A DNA stretch of 64,000 nucleotides from Sweltsa coloradensis (GCA_024449915.1 JAMZAV010001292.1:99529-163528); one strand, 5' to 3'; positions 22,255-34,500 are shown, counted from the first letter of the stretch. The notes: generated from the sequence alone by a model not told the origin. A program made the numbers and translations.

Positions 22255-22945
22255 CGTTACTTATTGCAGGGTTTGGCCTAAGGTTATGTGTATTAATAGA
22301 TAGGCTGTCAAAAATGGTAATAGTAAGAGTGGCCTCAAACTTGTTGCTCGAAAATTATCATCAGAAAACACAGCAAAGGAAGTACTTAAATTCAAGGGAT
22401 CAAGGGGTATTGTGTAATATAATGGTTATTTGTTTTTAAATTAATGGCCTAAAACATGAGTCTACTTTACAAATTATCCCTTTTCCAAACATTAATGATG
22501 AGTCAATAGATTCAAATGAATCAGGGAGTATGTAAATTATTTATTGACTTATTTTGCGAAAGGATATGCTATAAATGATATACCAATATTCTTTTCCTGG
22601 TACATACAATTTTATGAACCAAATTGGTTTAATTTGATGAAATGTTTTATTGTGAGTGTCATGAGTTGGTCGAAACAAACTATCTTTAATTACCAATTTC
22701 GGTTTGTCTCCGGAGTTTAACATAAGTTTGAACCAATATGTTAAATGGTTTATAAGAAGTGGCTTAAATTGTGGTGGGCATTCAAAATCCATGAATCTAT
22801 ACTTAGAGATCACACAAAGAATCAGATTTTAAGATTAGCAGTTTGAAGTTTTTGGTTTCGTAATGCAGTCCCTCATTGTTTTCGTTAATTGGACAAGTCA
22901 ATACGTCGAAATTTCAAGATTAAACGGCAAAAGGAATTTACTTAT
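22255..22945 (+). pseudogene. Two decayed hairpin modules
   Basis: GGGTTTGGCCTAAGG followed by TTATGTGTATTAATAG and AGGCTGTC at about 22268-22315 aligns with the H hairpin but no longer folds well. A second trace around 22811-22935 keeps TTTTCGTTAATTGGACAAGT and ACGTCGAAATTTCAAGA, the sequence that follows H4 and H5. These look like older module copies that lost the hairpin. Confidence 0.4.
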
Positions 22946-23311
22946 ATTGAGCAATTTTTTAAATTATTGTTTTCTGAAAACAGATCAGTCATTTCCACAT
23001 TTCTTGTTTAAAAATATTTGAGTAACTAGCAGAATTTAAAGGGAACTTTAATGCGATCAGGTAATGAATTATGTTATATTGCAATTTTGGCGAAAAGATT
23101 ATTAGTGTAAAACTCAGTAACTTATTCATTGTTATTGGAAATGCATACCAAGATTTTAATGATGAGTATTAGTTTTAATTGAATCGTGATGAAAGTTTAT
23201 GTATCGATGTAAGTGGTTCAACAGAATGCTTTATTATTTCAAGTCCAAAGTTTCCTTTTGGAAATGCTTAAGAATTATAAACCAATATGGTTAATGTTAT
23301 GAAAGTATGGA

Positions 23312-23525
23312 CCCATTCACTAAAACTTGTTGCTGGGACAAGAGAAATCCGTAGAAATCTATCAGAAGAACACAGCAAAAGAATCATTACTTGGATGTGA
23401 GCAAGGGTTTTGGTAAGGCTTATTGTGTTTTCTGTTCAATCAGTCTTTCCATTACCTTTGTTTTCGTTTAAAATATTCATCGAGTCAACTACGCCGAGAT
23501 TTCAAGAACTTTAAAGCGGATCAAG
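23312..23525 (+). ncRNA. Exon-like block with hairpin H5
   Basis: The hairpin at 23402-23460 is base-for-base that of H4. The block ends GCGGATCAAG with the donor GTAAGT. The start shares CACTAAAACTTGTTGCTGGG with H4, but the upstream acceptor segment is not shared, so the duplication or conversion tract begins near 23312. A further acceptor-like TGCTTACTTTCAG occurs at 23835-23847, before a block with no hairpin. Confidence 0.6.
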
Positions 23526-24293
23526 GTAAGTGTTGTAGATTTATATTATATTGCAATTTTTTAAATAATTATGAGCTGAAAACAGTGCATGTAACTTACA
23601 CAATGTAATCCCTTGTTACCAAACAATTTTAATGATGAGTAAATTAGGTTTATAATTGAATCGGTGATGAAACTTATGTTATCAATGACTAATGGGCGAA
23701 AGGAATTGCTTTATAATCTAAAGACCCAATTTTTTTTCCGGAAATTCATATCATGTTTTTTGAATCCAATGCTATAATTGCTTCAGAATTGGGTTATTAT
23801 GAATTTCGTGAAGATTCAGTACAACTAATTTCTGCTTACTTTCAGGGTTTCCTAAAGTCTAAAATTGTTTCAACATTTACCTCCAACAAAAATAATGGAC
23901 ACACTAGCAGAAAATTAAGATGACGTATTTAATATGCAGTTCAAGGAAAGTCTGGTATTTACTATTTAAGAATGTTTATAAGTAACTGAATATAATACAT
24001 TCAACCACACAATGTATCCTCATGTGATAAACATTTTTAGGACAAGTAAATTTTGATGAATACTTCTATTATTAATGAAGTTTTTTTATTTATGAATTAT
24101 TATTATTTATTTTTATTTAGATTTCGTTATTTAATTTTGCCGTAAAATGCATTAAAGGGTAGAAATGTAAAAAAGAAATGTGACATAAGAAAATATATTA
24201 ATTTTGATGCTTTTTGTTGCTTAACGTCTCATAGTTATGCACTAAGGTTGTATTGACATTTTATTTTGTTGAACGTGGAATTAAAGTTGTTAA

Positions 24294-25720
24294 AGGGTCT
24301 ATTAGCCCCATAAAATAATTTTTACCACTTAATTTATAGCACAATACTACACTAAAATTGCGTTTAAAAAATTTATCTTGTAACTGTGATTTTACAGCAA
24401 TTTTTCAATTTTTTTATCCAGAAATTTGCGGAAATTGGCGTTTTGGGAAATTTCTTAAATCGGCTTTAACTTGCTTCTTTTTTGTTCCACATAGATACTA
24501 GAGCATCGTACCAATCTAAATTATCCCTTTATAACATCGTGTCTTGAAACTGTGCACAAATATATTTTTTTTCCATTTTTTATTAGGACAAATTGTACAT
24601 TTTATGTAACAACAACACAATTTTTAGTGTATGTGTCCTTTAGCTAAATAAAAAAAAATGTTACAAATACTAATATAATGAGAAATTGGCATAATATGGA
24701 AGACATTGTAAATAAGAAGAATTAGTGAAAAGTAATAAAATAAGGTTCATTTCATTATATTATAGTTAATCAATAATATCAAGTGATAACAGGAATTTCT
24801 GTGAGTGTATCATTTAAGTAATCAATAAGAAAATAGTAGGCTTTTAGAATTAAAATTTGTTTTAGTGTCATCTTTGAAACGGTCATAGCTTGAAATGTTT
24901 TTAATGGATTCTGGAAGATGGTTATAAAGAGATTTATGTAAGTAGTCTGAGTTTACTTGTCCAAGTTTTGTGTGATATGAGTTTAGCTGTAGGTGATTTT
25001 TTTTACGTGTGTCATGATCATGGACATTTGCATTTACTGAGTAGGTGTGTATATTTTTTTTAATTACTAATATTGATTTGAAAATGTATAAACATGAAAT
25101 GGTAAGGATTTTGTGGCGTATAAAAAAAGGTTTACAGTGTTCTGTGGGATCAAGGGAACAAATTGCTCTAATTGCTTTTTTTTGTATAATAAAAAACTTT
25201 ATGAATGTGGGTCGATATACCCCAAAATTCAATTCCGTAACTTATATATGACTCAAATAATGAATAGTAGCATATTTTGGCTGTGGGGATGTTACTTAGC
25301 TGCTTGATGGTCGTTATAGCATACATACATACATACAAACTCATATATACACTCAAACATGCAAAAATATGCATTCCAAAATCACACCCCTTCTTGGTAA
25401 TAAGCATATTTTGACCGAACCACGTGCCCAAATAACAAAACAAAATATAGAGGTTTTACAGAAAAGGTTGTAGAGTAGGGACGTCAATAATGGCCAATAT
25501 TTTTGGGATCAAAATCATCCAATGTCACGGGGCATAAAGATCGTCCCCATGTTAATTCTTATGAGAGATTTTTGCCGATGGGACCAATATTGAAAAATAC
25601 CAAGTTTGACAAAAAAAGAATCGGGTCATGGTGGACCCATTTTTTTTGTTAATTTCTCAATTCATAACTAGCTAGCCTGAATGAAACATAATTTTTTTAG
25701 TTTAGCGGGTGAATACACCC
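24294..25720 (+). mobile_element. TTAA-620 repeat family, copy 2, split by a LINE
   Basis: Left boundary after TTAA (24290-24293); body AGGGTCTATTAGCCCC... through TGTGCACAAATATA at 24564. It resumes at about 25345 with ATATACACTCAAAC and runs to GAATACACCC. The intervening ~780 bp is a minus-strand LINE fragment. Removing it restores the order seen in uninterrupted copies. Confidence 0.8.
24565..25344 (-). pseudogene. 5'-truncated LINE, reverse-transcriptase C-terminal region
   Basis: The minus-strand frame at 24822-25232 (136 codons) contains IQKKAIRAICSLDPTEHCKP and later HDHDTRKKNHLQL and YNHLPESIKNI, the typical region downstream of the reverse-transcriptase palm in non-LTR elements. 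The preceding part, YYSLFESYISYGIEFWG, lies one frame away across a T-run near 25190, so at least one frameshift separates them. The endonuclease and catalytic domains are missing. The junctions share an ATATA-type sequence as target duplication, and the 3' side is A-rich on the minus strand. This is a dead insertion. Confidence 0.8.
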
Positions 25721-25782
25721 TATACAACATCATAATTAAACGTTTGATAAATTGTAAAAGAAAAAAAACAGGTTGGATGTTA

Positions 25783-26341
25783 AGACTATTCGACCGCGTT
25801 TTTCTATTTTCCCAAATATGCTACCAAGTCAAAATATAGTGAAAGGCTTTGAAACCTGGCTCTTAAAGACAATCAAAACTATTTCTTTCAAATTATTTTC
25901 TGATTCAGTACACGGCCAATATCGCCACCTCAAAATAATTATTTTAAACTGGTTTTCTAGAGGCTGGCTGAGTAAAAAAAGTTTAAAAACTATTTTCTTT
26001 CCTGCGATTTTTTTCGTTTGGCGGTATTTATACCGATTTGTACCGCCTAACAAAAAATTTGCATGGAAGACAATTGTAAAAAAAAAAAAATCTCTTAGTC
26101 CCTTAGAAAACCAGTTGAAAATTAATGGCACGAAAACACCACACACACTTCGTTGAATGGTGTGCCTTGGTGAATTGAAGTTTGAAATTATTTTGAGGTG
26201 GCGATATTGGCCGCGTAACGGATCAGAAAAATTTGAAAAAAATTGTTTTGATTTTCTAAAAGAGCCAGGTTTCAAAGCCATTCACTATATTTTGACTTGG
26301 TAAAATATTTTGGAAAACAGAAAAACGCGGTCGAATAGCCT
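25783..26341. mobile_element. 559-bp MITE with TTA target duplication
   Basis: Terminal inverted repeats AGACTATTCGACCGCGTTTT (left) and the complement of AGGCTATTCGACCGCGTTTT (right) continue for about 160 bp, including GCCAATATCGCCACCTCAAA. TTA occurs immediately outside both ends (25780-25782, 26342-26344), the three-base duplication typical of PIF/Harbinger insertions. The frames of 127 and 150 codons on opposite strands share GQYRHLKII only because the arms are mirror images. Confidence 0.85.
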
Positions 26342-26398
26342 TTATACACAATTATATAAGTTAGATTAAGCCATTACCGCAATCTACTTAGTCTTTAA

Positions 26399-27005
26399 AG
26401 ATGTATTCAGCTGCTAAACTAAAAAATGTAATGAATTTAAAAAGCAGCACAAAAATATTGGGTCCATCATGAGTCTCATGAACCTAACAAATTGGTCAAA
26501 CTTGATAATTTGCGAGCTAGCTCCACTTTGTCAAAATCTCATTAAGAAAGTACATGGGGACATTCTTTGGGCCCCGTGGGGCCGTGACCTTGGAGGATTT
26601 TTTTCCAAAATTATTGATCGTTATTGACGTAATCTACTTACTTTTCTGTAAATCCGCAATGTTTTGTTTTTGTATTTTGAAGTGTTTCCTGAAAATATTC
26701 TGATTACCAAGGAGTGATTTCGGAATGCTTATTTTTGCATGTTTTAGTGCATATTTGTACACAGTTAAAGATACAATTTTCTAATGCGCTATTTTAGATT
26801 GGTAAGATGCTCTAGTATGTGAAACAAAAAGTTATCAGGTTTAGCCGAATTGCGAAATTCACCAAACCGCCAATTTGGCCAATTTCACTGTTGCAAAGCT
26901 CAACAAATTAGTAAAACATCACAGCTACGTGGCACAATTTAATTAACTATTAAGTTGTATATACTTTAGATTTTGATGATAATTTTTAGGGGAGTTAAAC
27001 CCTCT
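26399..27005 (-). mobile_element. TTAA-620 repeat family, copy 3
   Basis: Reverse orientation and complete. TTAA flanks both ends (26395-26398 and 27006-27009). Landmarks are GGCCGTGACCTTGGAGGATT, GATTACCAAGGAGTGATTTC and a final GGGAGTTAAACCCTCT. It has diverged more than other copies. Confidence 0.8.
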
Positions 27006-27302
27006 TTAAATATATCTAGAAATGTACAGAAGCTTTTGGTGTTATCGAATGGCTTAAAATTGAATGACGATAGTGACATGCATTCATAAAGGACTTAAGC
27101 TACAACTATTGTTATCAGAAGAATGATATCTGAAATGAGAAGATAGATTATCTTCGCTTACGTGTATTATACATCACGTGAGAGTTGACACCAGCAAAGC
27201 TTCATGACTTCTGGCTGAAACATGAACAAAAATGAGATTACTAAGTAAGACCATACGTAATTGGACGCAAACACAATGAAAAGATTAAAACTTAAATGAG
27301 AA

Positions 27303-27361
27303 CAAGGGTTTCGGTGAGTCCAATTGTGTATTTGTTTCAATCGGGATCGCCAACACCCTTG
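27303..27361 (+). ncRNA. Hairpin H6
   Basis: CAAGGGTTTCGGTGAGTCCA+ATTG pairs with CAATCGGGATCGCCAACACC+CTTG at 19 of 24 positions, with the loop TGTATTTGTTT. The basal pair G-U of other copies is G-C here, and GGTGA/TCGCC in mid-stem replaces GGTAA/TTTCC of H4, so changes occurred on both sides. The following sequence TTTAAGATATTCATCGAGTT and GATCTATCAAG matches the other H blocks. No clear donor follows. Confidence 0.6.
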
Positions 27362-27449
27362 TTTCTATTTAAGATATTCATCGAGTTTACTTTACGACTA
27401 CTTGAAGAACTTCTGATCTATCAAGACTTCTTTGGTATTTTGTAAGCTT

Positions 27450-28555
27450 TCTGTAATTGTAGGTTTTTGTTGACAACACATTAAACAGAGCAATGGCATC
27501 AGTATTATAAATTGTATTTAAGTCAAAATCGGTGGCTAAGAGAATTCGTTTCTGTGAACAGTAAGGCGATTACTTGCCTGGATATGCATTAACTTCATAA
27601 CAAAAAACAATTGTCTAAGTTATTTGCAATAAGTTAAATTAAATATCATGTATACTTCCAGTGCATATCTTTTCTGATAATGTCCAGCAGTGATCCATTA
27701 ATTTCTAGAAAGAAATAGACAAATAATGAAATCATATTTCAAAACATTTAACTGAATTAATACTGATGATTTAAGCTAATATGAAAAGCAGGGTATACAT
27801 ACTTCGCCTGTTTTTGTATTTAATTCAATTAAGACTACAAGTAAACTTATTTTGTCGCACCCTGCACGATAAAATGGAGATGATTCCCTCCACAAGATAC
27901 AAACTAAGACATTGATACTCAGATAAAGAATTTACAATAATAAAGCAAATTCATGTCGAGTACAGCTATTGTCTGGTCGGTCTTCGCAATGGATTGGTAT
28001 CGATCAGGATGGGACTTTTGACGTGTGTAATGGATGTGTATGTATCAGGAATCAAGTAAAACAACAATAGAATATGTTTCTTATGTTCTTATGTAATGTA
28101 TCATTAATTATATATTTTTTCAGACATTTTCCTACGATTTTGGAATGGCTACTGCAATTCAATAACTCAAATTAAATAGGATTTGAAACGAGATGACTAT
28201 AAATGACCGTGTTAAAACATTGCATTAATATGAACTATCAATGATAAGTCTTCCTTACATTTGCCTATCGTATAATGTGAATTAAACTGGTTTATATCGT
28301 TGTTCATACATGATACACCTATTATTCTGAGTAAAAATAATATATTGCTGCAATGTTGATAATAGATTTAAAGTTAATATTGTATTGTGGTTGAAAATTA
28401 ATATCATAGCAAGGTTTGTGTTTATTATGAATTCGAATTGCTTGTAACACAAGGTAATGTTAAAAGTGTGATGTGTTTGTTCATTTTATGAAGTTTGTAA
28501 CGACAGTTCTAGTTAAATACGTAGATACGAGTATTTCATTTAATATCAAAGTAAT
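27450..28555. other. No recognisable feature
   Basis: AT-rich, presumably intronic if the locus is transcribed. I see no hairpin, TE boundary or ORF. Confidence 0.35.
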
Positions 28556-28600
28556 TACTTATTTAAAGTATTACAGTAACTTACTCATTATGTATCTATT

Positions 28601-28635
28601 CCTACTTGACACATGTGTAAATATCAGTACATAAG
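28601..28635 (+). ncRNA. Microexon-like block M1
   Basis: TGTAAATATCAGTACATAAG followed by the donor GTAAGC. A proper acceptor CAG is not seen directly before ACTTGAC, unlike in M2-M5. Confidence 0.3.
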
Positions 28636-29225
28636 GTAAGCGACAAAAGAATTTGTTACTTATGTATGTACTTATGTAATGTGTTGTTGTAACTAATGAT
28701 TTATGTTTAAATTATTATCAGTATTAAATTTTTCTTTCCTTCGACTTTCTTTTAAAAAACCTTTGGTTATGTTACTTCTGAAGTTATCTTATATTGAAGG
28801 AACTAAAATTTATGCCAATCATTTATTCTCATTTCGAGATTACAGTCTATAAATCCAAGTAAAGTCATTTAATATGTTTTACTTTAAATCATTTAATTAT
28901 TAACAATAATAACAAAAATGTGATTACTTGAAGCTAATAATTGAAAATGCAATAATTAACTCAATTAAAACGTAAATGTATTTAAATTAAAAAATTTGTA
29001 AGTAATGTGGTTTTACAAAGCTGTAAGAGGACTGTAAGAGGCTTTCAAAACAATGAAATGTGAGAGGACAATGAAAGACGATTACAAAAAAACATGCCTT
29101 ATGAGGGATTAAAAACCCACGTCCGCGTCGAGCCATAGTTTCGGACCAGCGCCCGTATTGTACGTACCACCACGGACGGCTTGGGTATAAGAAGAAAATT
29201 GAGTCATATTAAGAATTATTGATAT

Positions 29226-29291
29226 GATGTTGGTATTTGAGTTCAGAGAATTGTATGTTATCACCAATACCTGAGGTCAAATGCCAACATC
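29226..29291 (+). ncRNA. Hairpin F1
   Basis: Basal stem GATGTTGGTATTTGA pairs with TCAAATGCCAACATC over 15 positions (one G-U), then TCAG with CTGA, then ATTG with CAAT closing the 11-nt loop TATGTTATCAC. This is the same overall size and loop length as the H hairpins, though the arm sequences are unrelated. Downstream, CCACGCTTCGTTGAAGAGTC is kept in all F copies and can form a small CTTC/GAAG hairpin. Confidence 0.6.
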
Positions 29292-29539
29292 AAGTCAGTA
29301 CCAGTCACCAGTCAAGCTGAACCACGCTTCGTTGAAGAGTCATCAAGATATCTCCATTTATGCTGGTTCCACCCCTTGTAGTAGTAAGTGATTTATGATA
29401 ACCTGTTTCACAATGGATGTTTAACGTAGCCTTTGTTGCCTGATCACGTATGAATACAGTTCTTTGTAATCCTATCTTGTTACTAATATATGTACTTATG
29501 TAATGGGTTGTTGAAAATAATGATTTATGTTTCTTTCAG

Positions 29540-29570
29540 ACTTGATCATGTGTAAATATCAGTAAATGAT
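29540..29570 (+). ncRNA. Microexon-like block M2
   Basis: 31 nt between the acceptor-like GTTTCTTTCAG and the donor GTAAGC, containing TGTAAATATCAGTAAATGAT. Homologous to M3, M4 and M5. Confidence 0.4.
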
Positions 29571-29611
29571 GTAAGCAACAATAGTATTTGTGACTTATTA
29601 TAAGTGCTTAT

Positions 29612-30368
29612 AGGGAACCTAAGTGGGCGTTGTCTGGTTCTCTCCGGTCAGCGTGGTATAGGCGATTAACCCGTGCTAAATGTTTCGTAAGCGATAGCGC
29701 GAGAACCCGACCACGGACCGGAATTATATTCATACTGTAAGAAACTATAATCTTTCCTCTTTGCGTGGATATACATAACTCTGCTCTATCACAAATATTA
29801 ATGACATTTGTTTTGAGTCGAAGTGAACTCTACATTTACACTGTTGCCAAACCTTCCAAACTGCTCATGAAAAAGCACGTAAAAACATTTTGTCCGTGGC
29901 ATCAGCATAACATTTGGTATCCGACTTGCTTTGTGGCTACTGTGAGTTCACTGGTTTGTACTAGATTATACATTACTAATAAAATATCCTTTAATGTGCC
30001 AACAAAATCTTGAATGAAAAGTACATTTAGCAACCATGGACAGGCGCGTGGTATGCGAGGATGCCACAGCTGCACACAACGTGGCTGTGTCTCGCTTAGG
30101 TTGCCGCTCAGTCAGAGTACATTTGCGACAGCGCGCAAACATGGGTCCATTAAACTCATAATAGTTTGAATTTAGGAAGCGTCATCGAGCAAAGTAGAAT
30201 GCCATCATCTTCTTCACAAAATTATGCATCTTGTGATGTTATTGGTTTAGATTTCTTTTGCGCGAGTCAAAAGATACGGCGAGTTACATTTTCGTACCAT
30301 GCTAATTCTTATGGGCGCTGAGACCAGAGAGAACCAATTTCCTTCCCGCCTTCAAAACTTAGGTTCCC
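29612..30368. mobile_element. ~757-bp inverted-repeat element with TAT duplication
   Basis: AGGGAACCTAAGT on the left and ACTTAGGTTCCC on the right are inverted. TAT lies outside both ends (29609-29611, 30369-30371). The paralogous sequence ACTTATGTAGTGGG at 30481-30494 lacks the element and has a single TAT, which fixes the target duplication. Its interior is more GC-rich than its surroundings. An 82-codon frame at 29765-30013 has no recognisable motif. Confidence 0.8.
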
Positions 30369-30411
30369 TATGTAGTGGGTTTATGAAACTAATGATTATG
30401 TTTCTTTTCAG

Positions 30412-30443
30412 ACTTGACTCATCTGTAAATATCAGTACATGAG
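30412..30443 (+). ncRNA. Microexon-like block M3
   Basis: 32 nt, ACTTGACTCATCTGTAAATA and on to ACATGAG, between TTTCTTTTCAG and GTAAGC. Both splice motifs are near consensus. Confidence 0.45.
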
Positions 30444-30527
30444 GTAAGCAACAATAGTATTTGTTACTTATTATATACGTACTTATGTAGTGGGTTTATG
30501 AAACTAATGATTTATGTTTCTTTTCAG

Positions 30528-30559
30528 ACTTGACTCATCTGTAAATATCAGTACATGAG
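30528..30559 (+). ncRNA. Microexon-like block M4
   Basis: Same 32 nt as M3, 116 bp further on, preceded by the same TTTCTTTTCAG. The donor has changed from GTAAGC to GCAAGC, a rarer but valid GC donor. Confidence 0.45.
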
Positions 30560-31897
30560 GCAAGCAACAATGGTATTTGTTACTTATGTATCTACTTATG
30601 TAATGTCTTTTTAACTAATGATGTATGTTTAAATTTGTTTCAGTTTTAAATTTTTCTTTCCTTCGACTTTCTTTAAAAACACCTTTGGTTATGTTACTTC
30701 TGAAGTTATCTTTATTGAAGGAACTAAAATGTATGCCAATCAATTATACACATTTCGAGATTACAGTCTATAAATCCAAGTAGAGTGATTTAATATGTTT
30801 TACTTTAAATCATTTCATTATTTGCAATAATAACAAATAACTTGGAACTTATCATTGAAAATGCAATAATTATCTCATTTATAACATAAATGTATTTAAA
30901 TTAAAAACATTGTAAGTTATGTGGTTATAAGAGGCTGTAAAAGGACTTTCTGGAATTTGGCGAGATCCGAGTGTTGTGCTTAGTTGCATCACCTGTAACA
31001 CCTGTGCTATCAGTGCATGTACTCCCTCGACCATAAGTAACTAAATGGCTCTAGTAGTATCTACTATACCCAGCCCTTTGATTTACTTTCTGTCGAGAGT
31101 GTACATAACAAAAATGAAGATATATTTAATGAAAACTCCAGGATCATATATCCTCCTCTTATTGCGCAAGTATGTGTACAATGTTTGCAATTTACTTTGT
31201 ATGAGCTAAACTAGGACATTGATTATATAGGCGCGTGATATACCAAACATTGTACCTCAACTATATGCCTAGTATTACAGATATAAAATTTGGTTGGATC
31301 ATAAATGCATCATGATGCAATACATTATTTTTTGTAACATCAAACAATATTATTCCAGAGCATAGATATTGAACTATAATTGGCTAGATCAGCAGTCATT
31401 GGTCCACTTCCGTGACAATTTGAAGCCATCTTGAATATGAAGGTTTGCATTTTAATCAAATGAGTGCGATTTGTAGCCCAAATAGTTCTCAAGACTGCCG
31501 CCAGGTTGACTGCTAAGCAGTCTAGCCTTTAACATCAAATGATTACTAAATTCCCTTATGCAATAACTTCTTATTGTTTCTGTTTGTTCAATATCATGCT
31601 GCACAAGTTATAACTATATCACACAATCCAGTTAAATACTTAAATGCACTAAAAAAGCATAAATTAAAACGCCAAATCGCCATTTTGTTCATGGCAGATT
31701 GAGTCTTCAATTTGCTACGCTCGCTCCTGTGCGGAGGTATTGGAGACTGCGTGTCTAGCCTACAATAGGTGTTTAATGTCAATGTTCCCGAGCCACCGAT
31801 CAAGAGTAACTTTATGGCTAATATGAAGACGTGATTGTCGACATTTTACTTGAATTTGAAAATAGTTAAATGTTGATAAAAACGTTCATTGTGTCAG

Positions 31898-31965
31898 CTG
31901 CTTTCTTCAATCATCATCCGAAGGAGATGAACTTCAATCAACATGGCAGCATCATCAACAGCAAG
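31898..31965 (+). ncRNA. Exon-like block Y1
   Basis: Starts CTGCTTTCTTCAATCATCAT after TGTCAG and ends CAGCAAG before GTATAATAGG. Its paralogue Y2 at 37144-37205 keeps both boundaries but differs by small indels that are not multiples of three, so a coding role is unlikely. Confidence 0.4.
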
Positions 31966-32091
31966 GTATAATAGGTGTGAACAATTTAGCGTTAATATGT
32001 TTGTAGTGAGTGTTGACAGTATTATTTTCTTCTCATTGTGAATAAGAATTACATTCATCGATTATTTATTAATGCTAAATTAAGCTTTCAG

Positions 32092-32300
32092 ATTCGTCAT
32101 TACCACAGTTCGTGATATCAAGTTTTGTGGACAGGAACGAGAAATATACAGTATTTGAAAACATTGAAGATTTCTCATCGCTTTCTTGATCCACCTGGAA
32201 TGATTATTCGAGTGCTAGATTTGTTTAGCCCTCTCGACTAAACTGAGAATGGCTTGTGAAAGAAAGTAGTGATTAGTGCCGGTACGAGTTCCTGTTGTTT
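32092..32300 (+). ncRNA. Exon-like block Z1
   Basis: Follows AATTAAGCTTTCAG and begins ATTCGTCATTACCACAGTTC. The paralogue Z2 begins at 37318 after the identical acceptor. The 3' limit is not defined. Confidence 0.35.
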
Positions 32301-32384
32301 GCTAGTAACGTTCCGTAAACTCTAGGTTGTTTAAACCATGTGATGTGTTTGTTTACTTAATGAACTTTGCATCAACAGTTATAG

Positions 32385-32549
32385 TTATAAGGTAGAATCT
32401 GTGACCGGGTCGCGAATGTGTAAAGCCAGTGTTTGACGGCGTGAGTTAGCCGTGTTCCGTTTAAACTTCCGAGTATATCGCGTCTACATGGTCTTTGGCT
32501 GATCTTCCCACCTACCCAAGATGGCAGCGCATTCACCACAACCCAGAGG
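32385..32549 (+). ncRNA. Exon-like block W1 with start codon and donor
   Basis: Contains GGTCGCGAATGTGTAAAGCC, a small hairpin ACGGC...GCCGT, CCCAAGATGGCAGCGCATTC (ATG at 32521) and the donor GTAAGTGCTG at 32550. The paralogue W2 (38276-38426) keeps the ATGGCAGC and the donor, but the distance between them is 28 rather than 29 nt, so the phase is not conserved. It could be a first exon or an untranslated leader. It is GC-richer than its surroundings. Confidence 0.4.
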
Positions 32550-32639
32550 GTAAGTGCTGATCTCTGCAGTGGCAACGGAACTCGTTTATGAGAAGAGGTG
32601 CCAGCGAGTGTGGGTTAAAAATCAAATTATGTTATAGAT

Positions 32640-34500
32640 AGAGGTCCGTGAAAGTGGTTTTATTTTGTAGTGAATTTCGTTTCTAAAACTTAAAATTTCG
32701 GTGTTGTTGGTTTAAAGCTGTATTTCAGCGGTTTTATCTATATTTACCAATTATATGCGTGTAATATTCGTTCACGCCTCGCATATCATTCTAGCCACAA
32801 AACAAACAAGTTTGAGTGTACTTATGTTCAGACTGGTGTAATTTACTACAAGAAAATTTATAATTTTTTCTGAACTTTATTTTATAAAAACTTTGTTTGG
32901 TTGAACTATACTGCATAAAATATTGAAAATTACACCGTAATTTAACAATAATTCCAATTTTAAGTGCTTTTCGTCGTTAAAAACATTAATTTTGTGAATT
33001 TCGGTGTTATTACGAAATTTACACCTATTTCGGTGCTGGCGGTGATTCAATTTTGGCATTTTCTGGTTTAGATTTGATCAATTGCATTGCATTGTTTATG
33101 AAATTAAATGGTTAGTACATATTTTGGTTTTATCGTCAGTCACGAATTTCAAGGGGCTCTAGATATAGATAATTATTTATTCACAAGTGTGTGTTTTGCA
33201 ATTAATTGGTTTGACGAGGGTGATGACACTGCACGTTAAAAATGACAGTCCAAAACGTTTTGGTACGCGATTTGCAAATCTTGAAGCTATTGTTAACTAT
33301 TTGTTTTTGTTTTTACTCTCATGGGTAAGGGTCTGCTTGGCATGTCATCGATACACATAATATTCTTAATTGAACCCAGTATTAATATTATTGTTTTTAT
33401 AACTATATACATAATTATTAGTTTGGGAGAATAATGTATTAAAACGTGACAGTTTTAGTGAAACAGTTTTCTGTGTGGTATCAAGCGATTCGTATTTAAT
33501 GGTTGATTAACAATTTGTTTAGTGCACATCTTGATTTTAGGGCAGAGTCCCACCATTTATTAAAACGTGGCAGTTTTAGTGAAACAGCTTTGTTTGTGGT
33601 ATCAATCGACAAAATAATATTATTTTATCATCATGAAAAGAGTTGTTTCTTTAATGAAAAATGCATGGTAATTATGATATCTAAATGGTTGGTTGACAAT
33701 TATTTTCTTCATTAACCTTTATACAACTATTTTTTGACATGTGTTTTTGTTTTTACTCTTATGGGTTAGAGGATGCTTGGAATGGGTATGAGTACATAGG
33801 ATGTTTTAAACTGAAGTAAGTAATTACACAACCGGTTTAATAGCAATATCAATCATTATTGCCATCTTTTTACTTCGCTTTTAATTTTATCCAGTACGAT
33901 AAAGTAATTTATGGATAAAATAGTTAATTGGCCATCCCCATCCAGGATTCAAGTTGAAATATCTCTTTTTATTTACGGTCTTACATCATAATGACGTACG
34001 CTAACAGTTCATACTACGCAATAATTGGAAAACGTTCTCATAAGTTTGTATTGGTACATTCCAGGTCGGTGTAATTTTCGTCACGTTTGAAAATACTTGA
34101 CTCATTAAAATTAGTAAATGTTATTATTGAAAACGCAATTCGCATCACATTGTTATCTTATTTTCGCAAGTATATGTATTATTACATATATAACAAAAAA
34201 CATATTATGCAGAGTTATTCAAACAATGTACCATAAGGAATTATTAAAAATGGTAAGCATCAAAAACATTAAATAGATATTTCAGCTTATATCTTAACCG
34301 GCCGTATTTTGGTAGGGGTATTTTAAGCATGAATTTATTCTTATTGTTGTAACTTAATTATGTTAATGTTTCTCAATTGAAATATTTTTTAAAAACGTTC
34401 GTTTGATCTTAGATTCATATCTAAAATTGGTTTTCACTGATCATTTGATAAGTATGTTAAACCGTTTATCAATGTGAAAATATAAGAGCATGTTCTTAGA
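32640..34500. other. AT-rich spacer with a small internal duplication
   Basis: A ~47-bp block, ATTAAAACGTG-CAGTTTTAGT through GTGGTATCAA, occurs at about 33437-33483 and 33559-33606. A TTTTTGTTTTTACTCTCATG-GGTTA-like block occurs at about 33302 and 33742. This looks like an older tandem duplication. No gene is seen. Confidence 0.5.

Larger units (their letters stand above)
28560..32640 (+). repeat. Segmental duplication, copy 1
   Basis: This stretch is paralogous, in the same order, to about 35700-38513. It contains F1, microexons, a TTTCTTTCCTTCGACTTTCT block, and Y, Z and W exon-like blocks. Part of it is again duplicated internally (28560-28960 against 30430-30910). Identity by eye is about 85-95%. 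The ~757-bp element at 29612-30368 is absent from copy 2, and the TTAA-620 copy at 37546 is absent here. Confidence 0.8.

Noticed and set aside
25773..26281. 127- and 150-codon frames on opposite strands
   Set aside because: Both lie in the inverted arms of a MITE and share peptides only because of the symmetry.
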